From Geobacter sp. UBA6151 (lineage in GTDB: Bacteria; Desulfobacterota; Desulfuromonadia; Geobacterales; Pseudopelobacteraceae): a stretch of 64,000 nt of DNA. The notes beneath the pieces were generated by a model that did not search any database, was not told the DNA's origin, and saw only the letters and a list, made by a program, of their open reading frames with translations. Shown here one piece after another: positions 34,097 to 43,745 of this stretch; the first letter of the stretch is position 1, and every line of letters starts with the position of its first letter. A program made the position numbers and the translations under genes. The stretch is from the NCBI GenBank assembly GCA_002423105.1, contig DIUT01000018.1:123940-187939 (forward strand). Direction: 5' to 3'.

Positions 34097-36109
34097 ATGC
34101 CGATCTTATCCAGGTTGTTACTTGTTTTTCTGGTGCTGGCGACCTGCCTTGCGCCATTGCCTGCCTCCGGCTTGCCTCACCATACCGAGCGCCTGGCGCT
34201 TGGCACAGATTATCCCTACTCCCTCTATTTTGATCCAGAAGGCAATCGCACCATTGCCGAAATTGCAAACCTGCCACCTTCTGCCTTCCGCCTGATTCAG
34301 GGTGGCCTTGCGTTAAGCTATACCCGTGGTGCTGCTTGGGTCCGTTTTGAACTTCCCCAGACCACCTGGCTGGAAAAAGTCTGGTGGCTGGAACTACAGC
34401 CTCCGTTTCTTGATGATATCCAACTGTACGAGCCCACAGAAAACGGCTGGCGGCTGCGGCGCTCCGGAGATACCCACCTGGCGCAGCAGCAGGAACTTGA
34501 CTATCGTTTTTTTGTGTTCAGGCTTGCAGATACCGATGCCGGAGCTGAGGTCGGCAAACCACGGCGCACCGTCTATCTGAGGCTGGCCAGCAAAGGCTCG
34601 CTCTACCTGCTGGCAACGCTCTATTCTCCCCAGCAGTTTGCCGAGGGCAACTGGCGTATCAGCTTGCGCTGGGGCGGGTATTTTGGACTTCTGACCCTTG
34701 CCCTGCTGTTTATGGGCGCTATGGTTGCCATTACCAGAAGTCGTAAGTACGGTGCCCTGTCTGCCGGGCTTGCCGCAAACGGTATTCATGCCGCAAATCA
34801 GCAGGGGTTTTTGTCGGCTCTTGTCTGGGGCAACTGGCCTGGTGTTGCAGACGCCAGCGTTGGGGTAACTGCCAGCCTGGCGCTGGCCGGCATCGCCTGG
34901 GCCTTGCGGGAATTTTTTGCTCGTGATCTGAAGCCTTCCTGGGTAGACAGAGTGTATGTCGCATTCATCATCTACTGCCTGACACTGCCTCTGTGGCTGC
35001 TGACAGGGGGTTACGGCAAGGCCATGATGGTGGCGCTTGTTCTCATGCTTTTTGCTACGCTGGGGGCGATCTTCCTTTTGCTGAAAAGGAGAACCGGCTT
35101 TGGTGTTGCTGAAAAAGTGCAGTTGCCGGTGCTCTGTATCTTTCTTTTCTTTTACCTGCTGACTTTCCTGCCGCTGCTCGGTTTTGTTCCGGCGTCAACA
35201 AGTCTGCTGTTTGCCAGAAATGTGCAGTTTGTGGTGTTCGCCCTTCTGGCCTGCGGTGCCATGTGGCTTGATATCCGCGCAACCTACGGCAATCTGTTGC
35301 AGATGCGTGAAGATGAGCTGAAAAATGCGCAGCAGGCGGCGGATCGTTTTGAACAGGCGGTGCATGAGCGAACGGAACTGCTGGTGGAAGCGCGGAACAG
35401 CGCTGAAGAAGCGCGGGCCGGGGAGGAACGTGCCATGCTTGAGCAGCGGCAGTTTCTGAGTATGGTCAGCCATGAATTCCGTACTCCGCTAGCGGTGATT
35501 GATTCAGCCGCTGTCAACCTTTCGGTGGTTCCGCCGGAAGATCAGGAACAGCTTGATGAGCGGGCCTTTCAGATACGAAGGGCCGCCCGTTCACTGTCAG
35601 TTCTTGTTGAGAATCTGCTGAGCACTGAAAAACTGGAACAGGCGGGCTTCAGCACGGTGCAGGAAGAGACAGAGTTGAAACCGCTGCTTGTAGAGGCAGC
35701 CCAACTGGTTGCCTGGTCCCCCCGGCATAACATGAAGATAAACTGCGCAGATGACGTAGGCAGTTGGCGGCTTGACTCGGCCTTGTTCAGGGTGGCATTG
35801 TCAAATCTGATCGATAATGCCGTCAAATATTCCGAGGAAGGTCTGGTGGAGATTGTGGCTGTCCTTGAAGAGGGGAGCCTACTGATTCAGGTGAAGGACC
35901 AGGGGCGTGGCATTGCCGATGCCAATGCCGAAGAGCTGTTCAGGAAATATGTGCGCGGCACTACAGTGCGCAAGGGGAAAAATGTTCGGGGCAGTGGTCT
36001 GGGGCTGTTCATCACCAAGCAGATTGTAGAAGCCCATGGAGGCCGGATTTCACTTGCATCCGGCAGACCGGGGGCAACGGTGTTCGATATCCGTATTCCA
36101 AGTTCTTAA
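34097..36109 (+). CDS. 7TMR-DISM histidine kinase
   Basis: A 670-residue sensor kinase. A signal peptide (about 1-23) precedes a periplasmic DISMED2-type beta domain (about 30-195) that in this family is expected to bind carbohydrate-like ligands, then seven TM helices (about 200-395) and a coiled coil. The HisKA motif is SMVSHEFRTPLAVID with His459, followed by NLIDNAVKYSEEG (N box), VKDQGRGIAD (G1) and RGSGLGLFITKQIVEAHGG (G2). All catalytic elements are intact. It is coupled to response regulator 2 and converges on the porin gene, with only three bases between stop codons. Confidence 0.9.
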   Translation: MPILSRLLLVFLVLATCLAPLPASGLPHHTERLALGTDYPYSLYFDPEGNRTIAEIANLPPSAFRLIQGGLALSYTRGAAWVRFELPQTTWLEKVWWLELQPPFLDDIQLYEPTENGWRLRRSGDTHLAQQQELDYRFFVFRLADTDAGAEVGKPRRTVYLRLASKGSLYLLATLYSPQQFAEGNWRISLRWGGYFGLLTLALLFMGAMVAITRSRKYGALSAGLAANGIHAANQQGFLSALVWGNWPGVADASVGVTASLALAGIAWALREFFARDLKPSWVDRVYVAFIIYCLTLPLWLLTGGYGKAMMVALVLMLFATLGAIFLLLKRRTGFGVAEKVQLPVLCIFLFFYLLTFLPLLGFVPASTSLLFARNVQFVVFALLACGAMWLDIRATYGNLLQMREDELKNAQQAADRFEQAVHERTELLVEARNSAEEARAGEERAMLEQRQFLSMVSHEFRTPLAVIDSAAVNLSVVPPEDQEQLDERAFQIRRAARSLSVLVENLLSTEKLEQAGFSTVQEETELKPLLVEAAQLVAWSPRHNMKINCADDVGSWRLDSALFRVALSNLIDNAVKYSEEGLVEIVAVLEEGSLLIQVKDQGRGIADANAEELFRKYVRGTTVRKGKNVRGSGLGLFITKQIVEAHGGRISLASGRPGATVFDIRIPSS

Positions 36110-36112
36110 AGA

Positions 36113-37396
36113 TCAAAACTTGACTCTGACCCCCAGGGTGCCGACATTCAGGTCATGCACCGGAGTTCCGTCACCCATCTTCAGCGCATAGATACGGTAT
36201 TGCAGATACAGTTCGGAAGAAAGTTTCTTGAACTCCTGCACCACTGCCGCTCCCACCGAAATCCCCCGGTCACCGGCAGCAGAACTGTTTTCAGAACGGG
36301 ACACATCAACGCCAAAGGCGGTGCTGCCCAGCTTAGTAAGATCAGCTAGCCAGCCCAGCTTGCCATAGTAGCTGAAAGCATTGTTATCGCGTTTTTTCTC
36401 CAGTATTCCGCTGGAAAGCGTCAGGTTAAGGCCGGTTGCCGAATGAAGAAGAGAGAACGAACCATCGTACTGCAAGCCGCTGTCGGCAAGGCGCGGGTCG
36501 GCAAGGCCGAAACCGGCTGCAGCCTCAAAACCATAGCCCTGTCCTGCCCAATACAAGCCAAGATCGGAACGGCGGTCCGTAATCAATGAAGCAGCCATGT
36601 TGAAACCGTAAAATTTAGGGCTGTCGTAGCGCAGGCGGGATTTTACGTTGAGTCCGTCAAAATCAGTAAAGACGTCTGACAGGGCGGTGGATGTCAACTT
36701 CCCGTCTTTCTTGCGGAATAAAAGCCCACCGGCAATGTCGGCAACAGAAGAATAATGCACGATATCGGTTTTTGAAAAATCAGCCGCCGCCGTGGTGTAG
36801 GAAGCGGTATTGCCCTTGCCCAGGGACAGTTTGCCATAGGTTTTACTGGCAAGCGAGATATCTGCCCAACGAGCGTTCAGGTAGGTGCCGGGCGCCTGAT
36901 CCTTTTGTGACACCTTTGACGACTCGTCTGCCGTAAAGGCAAGCTCAAGCCGTGTAGCCAGGGTCAGGTCACTATCGATCGGCGCAGTACCCACCAGCCT
37001 GATCCGGGAATTGGATACGTTGTTGTCAACATGGTAGATGGCAGTCCCGCCACCGTCGCCAACGACGTTCATGGCCCGGTTGATCTGGCCGGAAAGAGTC
37101 AACTTGATATTACTGTTGCCGCCGGATACCGGTACAGCGGCTGGCGCTTTGAGTGCTGTGGCGGATTGCGCACTCTGCCGGGTCAAGGCAGAAACTTGCT
37201 CTGCCAGTTGCCGTAACAGCTCTTCTTGATGCTTGAGCTGTGCTGCCTGTTGCTGCAACTGAGCCTGCTGCTGTCTGATTGTTTCCTTGAGATGTCGGAG
37301 AACCTGTGGATCAGCAGCAACAGCCTGATCAGTGGCATGGGTAACGGATGAAACAGCTAAAGGGACTACAAGGCAGATGGTAGCGAAAAGACGCAT
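36113..37396 (-). CDS. Outer-membrane porin with an N-terminal coiled coil
   Basis: A 427-residue porin. A signal peptide (about 1-21) is followed by a Gln-rich coiled coil (LRHLKETIRQQQAQLQQQAA and beyond, about 33-75) that may trimerise or touch peptidoglycan. The beta-barrel begins at IKLTLSGQINRAMNVVGDGG, the typical opening of Gram-negative porins, and ends with Phe (LGVRVKF), the signal for BAM assembly. AGGAGCG precedes the ATG. The gene follows the diguanylate cyclase by 27 bases and is probably cotranscribed. Substrate unknown. Confidence 0.87.
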   Translation of the reverse strand: MRLFATICLVVPLAVSSVTHATDQAVAADPQVLRHLKETIRQQQAQLQQQAAQLKHQEELLRQLAEQVSALTRQSAQSATALKAPAAVPVSGGNSNIKLTLSGQINRAMNVVGDGGGTAIYHVDNNVSNSRIRLVGTAPIDSDLTLATRLELAFTADESSKVSQKDQAPGTYLNARWADISLASKTYGKLSLGKGNTASYTTAAADFSKTDIVHYSSVADIAGGLLFRKKDGKLTSTALSDVFTDFDGLNVKSRLRYDSPKFYGFNMAASLITDRRSDLGLYWAGQGYGFEAAAGFGLADPRLADSGLQYDGSFSLLHSATGLNLTLSSGILEKKRDNNAFSYYGKLGWLADLTKLGSTAFGVDVSRSENSSAAGDRGISVGAAVVQEFKKLSSELYLQYRIYALKMGDGTPVHDLNVGTLGVRVKF

Positions 37397-37423
37397 CCGG
37401 CGCTCCTGACAAGAAAATCAAAA

Positions 37424-39364
37424 TTACTCACTGAATAGTCGCACCGCATTCCGTCCGGCCTCTTTGGCGGCATACATGGCCAGATCGGCATGATGACACA
37501 GTTCCAGCTCTGTTTTACCGTGATCCGGATAGAGCGCAATACCGATGGTCACTGAAATCTGTATGCTGTGACCCTCAAGCAGGAACGGTTCTTTCAGGGC
37601 TGCACGCAGTTTTTCCCCTACCGGCAGTGGGTTCAGCTCCCCCTCTGCCGTTCCAAGTAAAACCACAAATTCGTCGCCGCCGATACGGCCGATGGTGTCA
37701 GAGGCCCGCAACGTCTGGCGCATCCGCCGTGCTGCTTCCTTCAACAGAAGATCGCCTATTCGGTGGCCATAGGTATCATTCACCGGCTTGAAACGGTCAA
37801 GATCAAGGAAGAGTAGAGCCAGGCGGCTGTTCCCGCGCTGGGCAAGGGCCAGAGCCTGTTGCAGCAGGCCGCTGAACAGTGCGCGGTTGGGCAGATCGGT
37901 CAGGTTATCGTAGCGGGCCAGATACTCCATCCGCTCCTCAATCAGCTTGCGCTCGGTAATATCGACAATTATTCCCTCAATGGCCTCAATCTGGCCATCC
38001 TTGCCATATACCGGAACACCCTGCTCAAAGACCCACTTCTCTCTGTTGTCCGCCGTAATGATCAGATACTCCATCTTGGTCGGCTGACGGTTTTCCACTG
38101 CCTGCTGCCATTGTTCCCACAACCGGTCGCGATATGCCGGAGCTATCAGATCATTGAAGGAAAGCTTGGTATTCATGACCAGAGCGTCGCTGGAATACCC
38201 GGTTAGCTGCTTGCAACCATCAGAGAGGAACTCCATGGTCCAGTTTCGATCAAAGCGACAGCGGTAGGCCATGCCGGGCAGGTTGGCCAGCAGCACCGAC
38301 TTGCTGCGTTCGCTTTCAACCAGGGCAGCGTTTACTCGCTTGAGGCGCAAGTTCCAGTAAAATGAAAGGCCGATCAACGCCGCCAGCACAGCGGCAACCC
38401 GCAGGATAAAGCCGTAGTCCATCGGCTTGAGCACGGTTATATTGACGTGACGGTTGGTTATCTCCTCCCGCTCTTCAGAGGTTATGGTGGCGATTCCCTT
38501 GTTCAGAATATCCCGCAGCATCGGCTCTGATTTGAGCACCCCGATCCGCAGCCTGTTGGTGTACTCATCCGGAGCCTGCCCGGCTATCTTCAGATTGAAC
38601 CAGCCCCCCTTGCGGATGGTATAGGCTGAAACGGTCAGGGAGCGCAGCGAGAGGTCGGCGCGGCGCTCGGCAACTGCCTTGAATACTTCGGCCTCGGAGT
38701 TACCGGTGTTCAGGATTTGCAGGTTGGGGAAATCACGACGGACCTTTTCTTCAATGGAGGTGCCGCTGGGCACGGCAATGGTATGGTCCTTCAGCAGAGC
38801 GGCATTGGTGATGAACGGATGCTCTTCTCGGGTGATGAACACATTGGGATCAAAAAAGAGCGGCTCAGTGAAAATCAGCCATTGCTCACGCTTTGACGTC
38901 TGATTCAGAAAAGGGAGCAGATGAACCTTGTCGGCCTGGGAGAGAAGAACTGCCTCATCCCAGTCTTTAGCCTGGATATAGGTGAAGGTGATACCAAGAC
39001 GCTGGGCAATCAGAGCCAGCAGGTCTGCCGCAATGCCGGTGAAGTTGCCCTGGCTGTCCATCTGTTCGTAGGGGGGCCAGTCAGGGTCCGGGCAGACGGT
39101 GATCGGACCAAGGCGTTCAAGATACACCTTCTCTTCCGGAGTTAATGGTACTGAGCCAACAATGGCAGATGATGCAGCAGTGCCCTTGGTAACACTGCGG
39201 CTTCGTTCCGCATACACCGGGGATACCACAATCAAGGTGAGCAGGGCGCATATGCACCATGCGCCAAGCAGTGTGAAAACTAAAGCTCTGTGCAGCACCA
39301 GGCCCACCTTTCTGGTTCTGACCGTTGTTGTGTCATGGTTAATGGGCGTAAGACCGTTCACCAA
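37424..39364 (-). CDS. Diguanylate cyclase with periplasmic solute-binding and PAS domains
   Basis: A membrane-bound c-di-GMP synthase of up to 646 residues. TM1 lies near 26-50, a type-3 solute-binding domain (about 87-312; ITVCPDPDWPPYE, then WLIFTEPLFF) is periplasmic, TM2 is near 320-342, a PAS domain follows (about 355-480, ending VDITERKLIEERMEYLARYD) and a GGDEF domain ends the protein (RIGGDEFVVLL). The active GGDEF motif is intact; I see no RxxD inhibitory site in its usual place. The open frame begins with a TTG at 39364 and overlaps yggS by 26 bases; a GTG at 39298 with AAAGG upstream is an alternative start. It probably links an extracellular amino-acid-like solute to c-di-GMP. 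Confidence 0.9.
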   Translation of the reverse strand: MVNGLTPINHDTTTVRTRKVGLVLHRALVFTLLGAWCICALLTLIVVSPVYAERSRSVTKGTAASSAIVGSVPLTPEEKVYLERLGPITVCPDPDWPPYEQMDSQGNFTGIAADLLALIAQRLGITFTYIQAKDWDEAVLLSQADKVHLLPFLNQTSKREQWLIFTEPLFFDPNVFITREEHPFITNAALLKDHTIAVPSGTSIEEKVRRDFPNLQILNTGNSEAEVFKAVAERRADLSLRSLTVSAYTIRKGGWFNLKIAGQAPDEYTNRLRIGVLKSEPMLRDILNKGIATITSEEREEITNRHVNITVLKPMDYGFILRVAAVLAALIGLSFYWNLRLKRVNAALVESERSKSVLLANLPGMAYRCRFDRNWTMEFLSDGCKQLTGYSSDALVMNTKLSFNDLIAPAYRDRLWEQWQQAVENRQPTKMEYLIITADNREKWVFEQGVPVYGKDGQIEAIEGIIVDITERKLIEERMEYLARYDNLTDLPNRALFSGLLQQALALAQRGNSRLALLFLDLDRFKPVNDTYGHRIGDLLLKEAARRMRQTLRASDTIGRIGGDEFVVLLGTAEGELNPLPVGEKLRAALKEPFLLEGHSIQISVTIGIALYPDHGKTELELCHHADLAMYAAKEAGRNAVRLFSE

Positions 39365-40033
39365 AAATGGCCGTACCCACCCGTACCAGAGTAGCCCCTT
39401 CTTCTATCGCCACCTCAAAGTCACCGGACATGCCCATGGAGAGCCGCTCCATGCTGACGCCCGCAATGTTTTCCCCGCTAATCCTGTCGGCCAACTGACG
39501 CAACTCACAAAAAAATGGGCGCGTCTCTTCCGGATCGTCAAAGAAGGGGGGCATGGTCATCAAACCCTGTACCTGCACATGGGGTAAAACGGCAATAGCT
39601 CTGATCAGTTCCAGGGCCTCCACGGCTGTTGTGCCTGATTTACTTGCCTCACCGGAGACATTCACTTGCACCAGCAGGTTGCAGACAATCCCCAGTCGCC
39701 CCCACTGGCGGCTGATCTCCTGGGCCAGGGAAAGCCGGTCAACGGAATGGATCAGGCTGACCTGACCGGCAATCTGCCGGACTTTGTTGGATTGCAGGTG
39801 ACCGATGAAATGCCAGTGCAACGGTTCATGGAGCTGCGCAACCTTGGCGGTCAATTCCTGAACATAGTTCTCGCCGAAAATGACCTGCCCTGCCCGGAAT
39901 GCCGCCAGAATATCCGATGCAGGCCGGGTCTTTGACACCGCCACCAGCTCCACGGTTTCCGGACTGCGGCCACACCGTTCGCAAGCTGAACAAATCCGCT
40001 GGCGCACTGTTTCAAGATGCTGCGCAATGGTCA

Positions 40034-40037
<4 letters not shown>
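39339..40037 (-). CDS. yggS: YggS/PLPBP family pyridoxal-phosphate homeostasis protein
   Basis: A 232-residue PLP-binding TIM barrel. The lysine that binds PLP is in VELVAVSKTRPAS, with the family motifs FGENYVQE and WHFIGHLQSNKVR, and the C-terminal LSMGMSGDFEVAIEEGATLVRVG. The protein carries PLP safely and affects amino-acid homeostasis. The start overlaps the maf stop as ATGA. Confidence 0.95.
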
Positions 40038-40611
<574 letters not shown>

Positions 40612-40615
<4 letters not shown>

Positions 40616-40875
40616 GGCTTATGCTCTCTGTTCCGCCGTTCTTCCGCCTCACGCTCCAGCGCCGCCCAATGCGCCTTCCAGTCTTTTTTACGGACCTTGT
40701 GCAGAACAAATACACCGGGAATGATCACCACACCCCAGAAGATATTGATGGTTGCACTGTTCAGCAGGCCATAGATCAGCGAGACAATCCCCATTAGCAG
40801 CAACACCGCCTCAAGGGAAAGAATACGCCCCACCAACGACGCCTCCTGCAACTCTTTTGAATCATCATGCTGCAT
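40612..40875 (-). CDS. Small two-helix membrane protein
   Basis: An 87-residue protein with two membrane segments (LEAVLLLMGIVSLIYGLLN and INIFWGVVIIPGVFVLHKV) and a charged C-terminal helix (KAHWAALEREAEERRNRE). It is embedded in the glcD-yggS operon, starting 4 bases after glcD and overlapping maf by 4 bases. No family recognised; the position is the only clue. Confidence 0.75.
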
Positions 40876-40879
40876 GGTC

Positions 40880-42265
40880 TCAATCCTTCCAGGGAAATAT
40901 CTTGCCGGGGTTCAGTATGTTGTTAGGATCCAGCGCCAGCTTGATGGACTGCATAACTTTAATCTGCGCCGGGTTCAGTTCCATCTCGATATAAGGCTGC
41001 TTGGCCAGTCCCACACCGTGTTCGCCGGACATGGTGCCGTTCAGATCAAGGGCAGCCTGAAACACTTCTTTGATCGCTTCGTGGGCCTTTGCTTCCTGTC
41101 CCGGAATATCCTTGTCGATCATTACATTGACATGGATATTGCCGTCCCCGGCATGGCCGAAGTTGACAATGGGGATATCATATTTCTGCTGAATCAGCTC
41201 AATGCGCCGGATTACTTCCGGCACCTTGCTTCTGGGCACCACAATATCTTCGTTAAACTTGTGGGGGTTGACATCCCGCAACGAGGGCGAAACCAGGCGA
41301 CGTACTTTCCACAAGGCTTCCGACTCGGCGTCATCTTTGGCAATCGTGCACTGCACAAGCCCCAGCGGCGCGATAAGTTCCTGAATGCGGGCCGCCTGTT
41401 TATCCACCAGATCACGGTCGCCATCCACCTCGATCAATAGCACCGCCCGCCCTTCCGCCGGAATCCCCAGGTTGAAGCGGCGCTCCACGCACTGCAAGGT
41501 GGCGTAATCCATGAATTCCAGCGTGGTGGGGATGATTTTGGCGCCGATGATGGTTGACACGGCTTTGGCCGCCCCATCAATGGAATCAAAGATGGTCAAC
41601 ATGGTTTTCTTGGATTCCGGCAGCGGCAGCAATTTGAAAATGATCTTGGTGATAACTCCCAGGGTCCCCTCACTGCCGCACAACAACTTGGTCAGATCGT
41701 AGCCCACCACCGCTTTGTAGGTTTCAGTGCCGGTACGAATGATCTCGCCGGTTGGCAGCACCACCTCCAGCCCCATGACAAAGTCACGGGTCACCCCGTA
41801 CTTTACGCAACGGGGACCACCGGCATTTTCCGCGACATTACCACCCAGCGTCGAAAACTTGAGCGAAGCCGGGTCCGGCGGATAAAACAGTCCCAACTTC
41901 TCCACCGCCTTCTGGAACTCTTCGGTCACCAGCCCCGGTTCAACCTCGGCAATCAGGTTTTCGGTATCAATGCGCAAAATCCTGTTCATACGGGTGGTCA
42001 CCAGCACCACCCCGCCTGCCGTGGGCAGTGCGCCGCCGGTAAAGCCACTGCCGGCGCCACGCGGAAAAACCGGGAACCGACGCAGATTGGCCAGCTTGAG
42101 CAGAGCAGAGACCTCTTCCGCATGTGCCGGATGCACCACTGCTCCCGGCAGAAATTCCATCTGGGTGGCATCGTAGCCGTAGCAGATCAGATCCTGTTTT
42201 TCTATGGTGACATTTTCCGCGCCAACAATGTCGCAAAGTTCCTGATAAAGGGCAGGCTCAAGCAT
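40880..42265 (-). CDS. GlcD-type FAD-linked hydroxyacid dehydrogenase
   Basis: A 461-residue flavoprotein of the glycolate oxidase GlcD / D-lactate dehydrogenase family. The FAD-binding PCMH domain shows PVFPRGAGSGFTGGALPT and FSTLGGNVAENAGGPRCVKYG; the C-terminal cap has NFGHAGDGNIHVNVM and the ending GEHGVGLAKQPYIEMELNP. It oxidises a 2-hydroxy acid (glycolate, lactate or similar) with FAD. No glcE or glcF iron-sulfur partner lies adjacent. It is the first gene of an overlapping operon with the small membrane gene, maf and yggS. Confidence 0.92.
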   Translation of the reverse strand: MLEPALYQELCDIVGAENVTIEKQDLICYGYDATQMEFLPGAVVHPAHAEEVSALLKLANLRRFPVFPRGAGSGFTGGALPTAGGVVLVTTRMNRILRIDTENLIAEVEPGLVTEEFQKAVEKLGLFYPPDPASLKFSTLGGNVAENAGGPRCVKYGVTRDFVMGLEVVLPTGEIIRTGTETYKAVVGYDLTKLLCGSEGTLGVITKIIFKLLPLPESKKTMLTIFDSIDGAAKAVSTIIGAKIIPTTLEFMDYATLQCVERRFNLGIPAEGRAVLLIEVDGDRDLVDKQAARIQELIAPLGLVQCTIAKDDAESEALWKVRRLVSPSLRDVNPHKFNEDIVVPRSKVPEVIRRIELIQQKYDIPIVNFGHAGDGNIHVNVMIDKDIPGQEAKAHEAIKEVFQAALDLNGTMSGEHGVGLAKQPYIEMELNPAQIKVMQSIKLALDPNNILNPGKIFPWKD

Positions 42266-42299
42266 GGATGTACCTCGCTAGACAAATAAATGAATTGAA

Positions 42300-42329
42300 A
42301 CTGTACCCGATCGGGTCCGGCATTGGCAA
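42300..42329 (-). promoter_or_regulatory. Promoter with palindromic operator for the glcD operon
   Basis: On the minus strand TTGCCA (42324-42329) and TACAGT (42300-42305) are 18 bases apart. The perfect palindrome ACCCGATCGGGT (42305-42316) lies within the spacer, a classic place for a repressor. Confidence 0.55.
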
Positions 42330-42341
42330 GACGATTCCCTG

Positions 42342-42370
42342 TTGCCTGGAACGGTTCCTTCCCGTAGAAT
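42342..42370 (+). promoter_or_regulatory. Probable sigma-70 promoter
   Basis: TTGCCT (42342-42347), a 17-base spacer and TAGAAT (42365-42370) lie 29 bases before the ATG at 42399. Confidence 0.65.
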
Positions 42371-42398
42371 GCGGCTGCATTTTCCACAGGAGCACTCC

Positions 42399-43670
42399 AT
42401 GACCGTCCTTGTCATAACAGATATTCCTCGCATGACCGACCTCTTTGAGCAGTTTGCCCGCGATAGGGAGGGGTTGACCGTGGTCAGTGAAATCCATCGC
42501 GGCATTGAAGAACTGGAACGGATAAAGCCAGGGGTTATCATTCTCCAGAACCATCTCTCCGGGTTGTCCGCCGATATCCTGCTCAAACATCTGAAGTCAC
42601 GGATTGGCCGACGCCGTTGCCGTTTTGTGTTGATCAGCCCCTCCGAAGCCCTGGATGCTGAGACCTCAGCCAGATTCGATGGGATCATGGACCCATCCCA
42701 GACCGACGAAGAACTTGAGTTTACACTGGATGCCTTCACGCTGCCCAGTGAACAGCGTACTGCCGCCTCATCCGTGCAGACCGGGGACAACAGTCCCGAA
42801 ATGGCCAAGACCGGCCCGATATTTCAGGAGTTTCCCCCTGAATCTTCAGTACCCACCGAACCTGCAGAGACGGCGCTTACCGCTCAGGAACCAATTTCCA
42901 CGCTGGAAAACCCGCCGGAACCACTGACCTATGAACAGCCCCGCCGCCCGAACCGCTCGGTGATTTCAGCCTTCAGCCAGCAGCTTGATACACGCTCCGA
43001 TGACCTGGCTGCGCCGCAGCCCCCTCCTGATCCGGCACCGCCGGAACATCTGCATGAAACACTGCATCATCGCGATGATCTGCTGATTACGGACATCGAG
43101 GAGTCACAGCCGCCCTTCTACCGCCGCAGCTGGGTGCAGGCTTTGACGTTCATGGTTCTGGCGGCTGTGGCGGTAACTGCATACCAGCACCGTTCCGGCA
43201 AATCAGCAGCGGCCCCGGTTGCTGCTGTGAAACCCGCACCAGCGGTAAAACCGCAGATTCCGCACAGTTCCACCCCGGTGCCTTCAAAGCCGCTTGCCGT
43301 CCATGGCACTGGCCGCCCCAAAGGACTACCGGCCTTTGTTCCAAGCGATAGCCTGGATAAGGGTTACAGCAAGGAGCATCCGGGATGGGAACGGTATCTG
43401 GGACAGGCAAATGAATACCGTCTGTTCAGGGGAAAAGACGGGACCATCCGTTCCATCCAGGTACTTGACCGGAGCGGCACCGGCATTCAGGAATCCTTTT
43501 ACGTCACCATACTGAAAGAGGTGGCAGGGGTCAGCGCCATGCGTCCCGTGTCATCTGAAATAAAGGAAGGGTATGAAATCCGCCGTGGCGAATCCGGAGG
43601 ACTCCAGGTTGTACAGTATCGTGATGCGCAGGGAGGACGGCTGCGGGGAATTGTGGTTATCTGGCCATAA
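42399..43670 (+). CDS. Pseudo-receiver/TM/periplasmic protein of unknown function
   Basis: A 423-residue protein. Residues 1-120 look like a receiver or CheY-like fold without clear phosphorylation residues (MTVLVITDIPRMTDLFEQF, then PGVIILQNHLSG where the Asp would be Gln-Asn, then FVLISPSEA). A Pro/Glu-rich linker (about 125-240) leads to one TM helix (about 245-264) and a Pro/Ala-rich periplasmic segment. The last 110 residues form a compact domain (about 315-423; PGWERYLGQANEYRLFRG, then RLRGIVVIWP). I do not recognise this combination. AGGAG lies 7 bases before the ATG, and a good promoter and a terminator flank it, so it is a single-gene unit. Confidence 0.8.
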   Translation: MTVLVITDIPRMTDLFEQFARDREGLTVVSEIHRGIEELERIKPGVIILQNHLSGLSADILLKHLKSRIGRRRCRFVLISPSEALDAETSARFDGIMDPSQTDEELEFTLDAFTLPSEQRTAASSVQTGDNSPEMAKTGPIFQEFPPESSVPTEPAETALTAQEPISTLENPPEPLTYEQPRRPNRSVISAFSQQLDTRSDDLAAPQPPPDPAPPEHLHETLHHRDDLLITDIEESQPPFYRRSWVQALTFMVLAAVAVTAYQHRSGKSAAAPVAAVKPAPAVKPQIPHSSTPVPSKPLAVHGTGRPKGLPAFVPSDSLDKGYSKEHPGWERYLGQANEYRLFRGKDGTIRSIQVLDRSGTGIQESFYVTILKEVAGVSAMRPVSSEIKEGYEIRRGESGGLQVVQYRDAQGGRLRGIVVIWP

Positions 43671-43700
43671 TCTGCGATGCATCTCACCGTAAACGTCTAT

Positions 43701-43745
43701 CGGCCCGTCAGGCAATTTCCGCTTGGCGGGCCGCATCTTTTTGTA
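43701..43745 (+). terminator. Rho-independent terminator inside the end of the convergent subtilase gene
   Basis: CGGCCCG (43701-43707) pairs with CGGGCCG (43727-43733), and CATCTTTTT follows. The right arm lies within the last codons of the oppositely transcribed protease gene. Confidence 0.7.
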
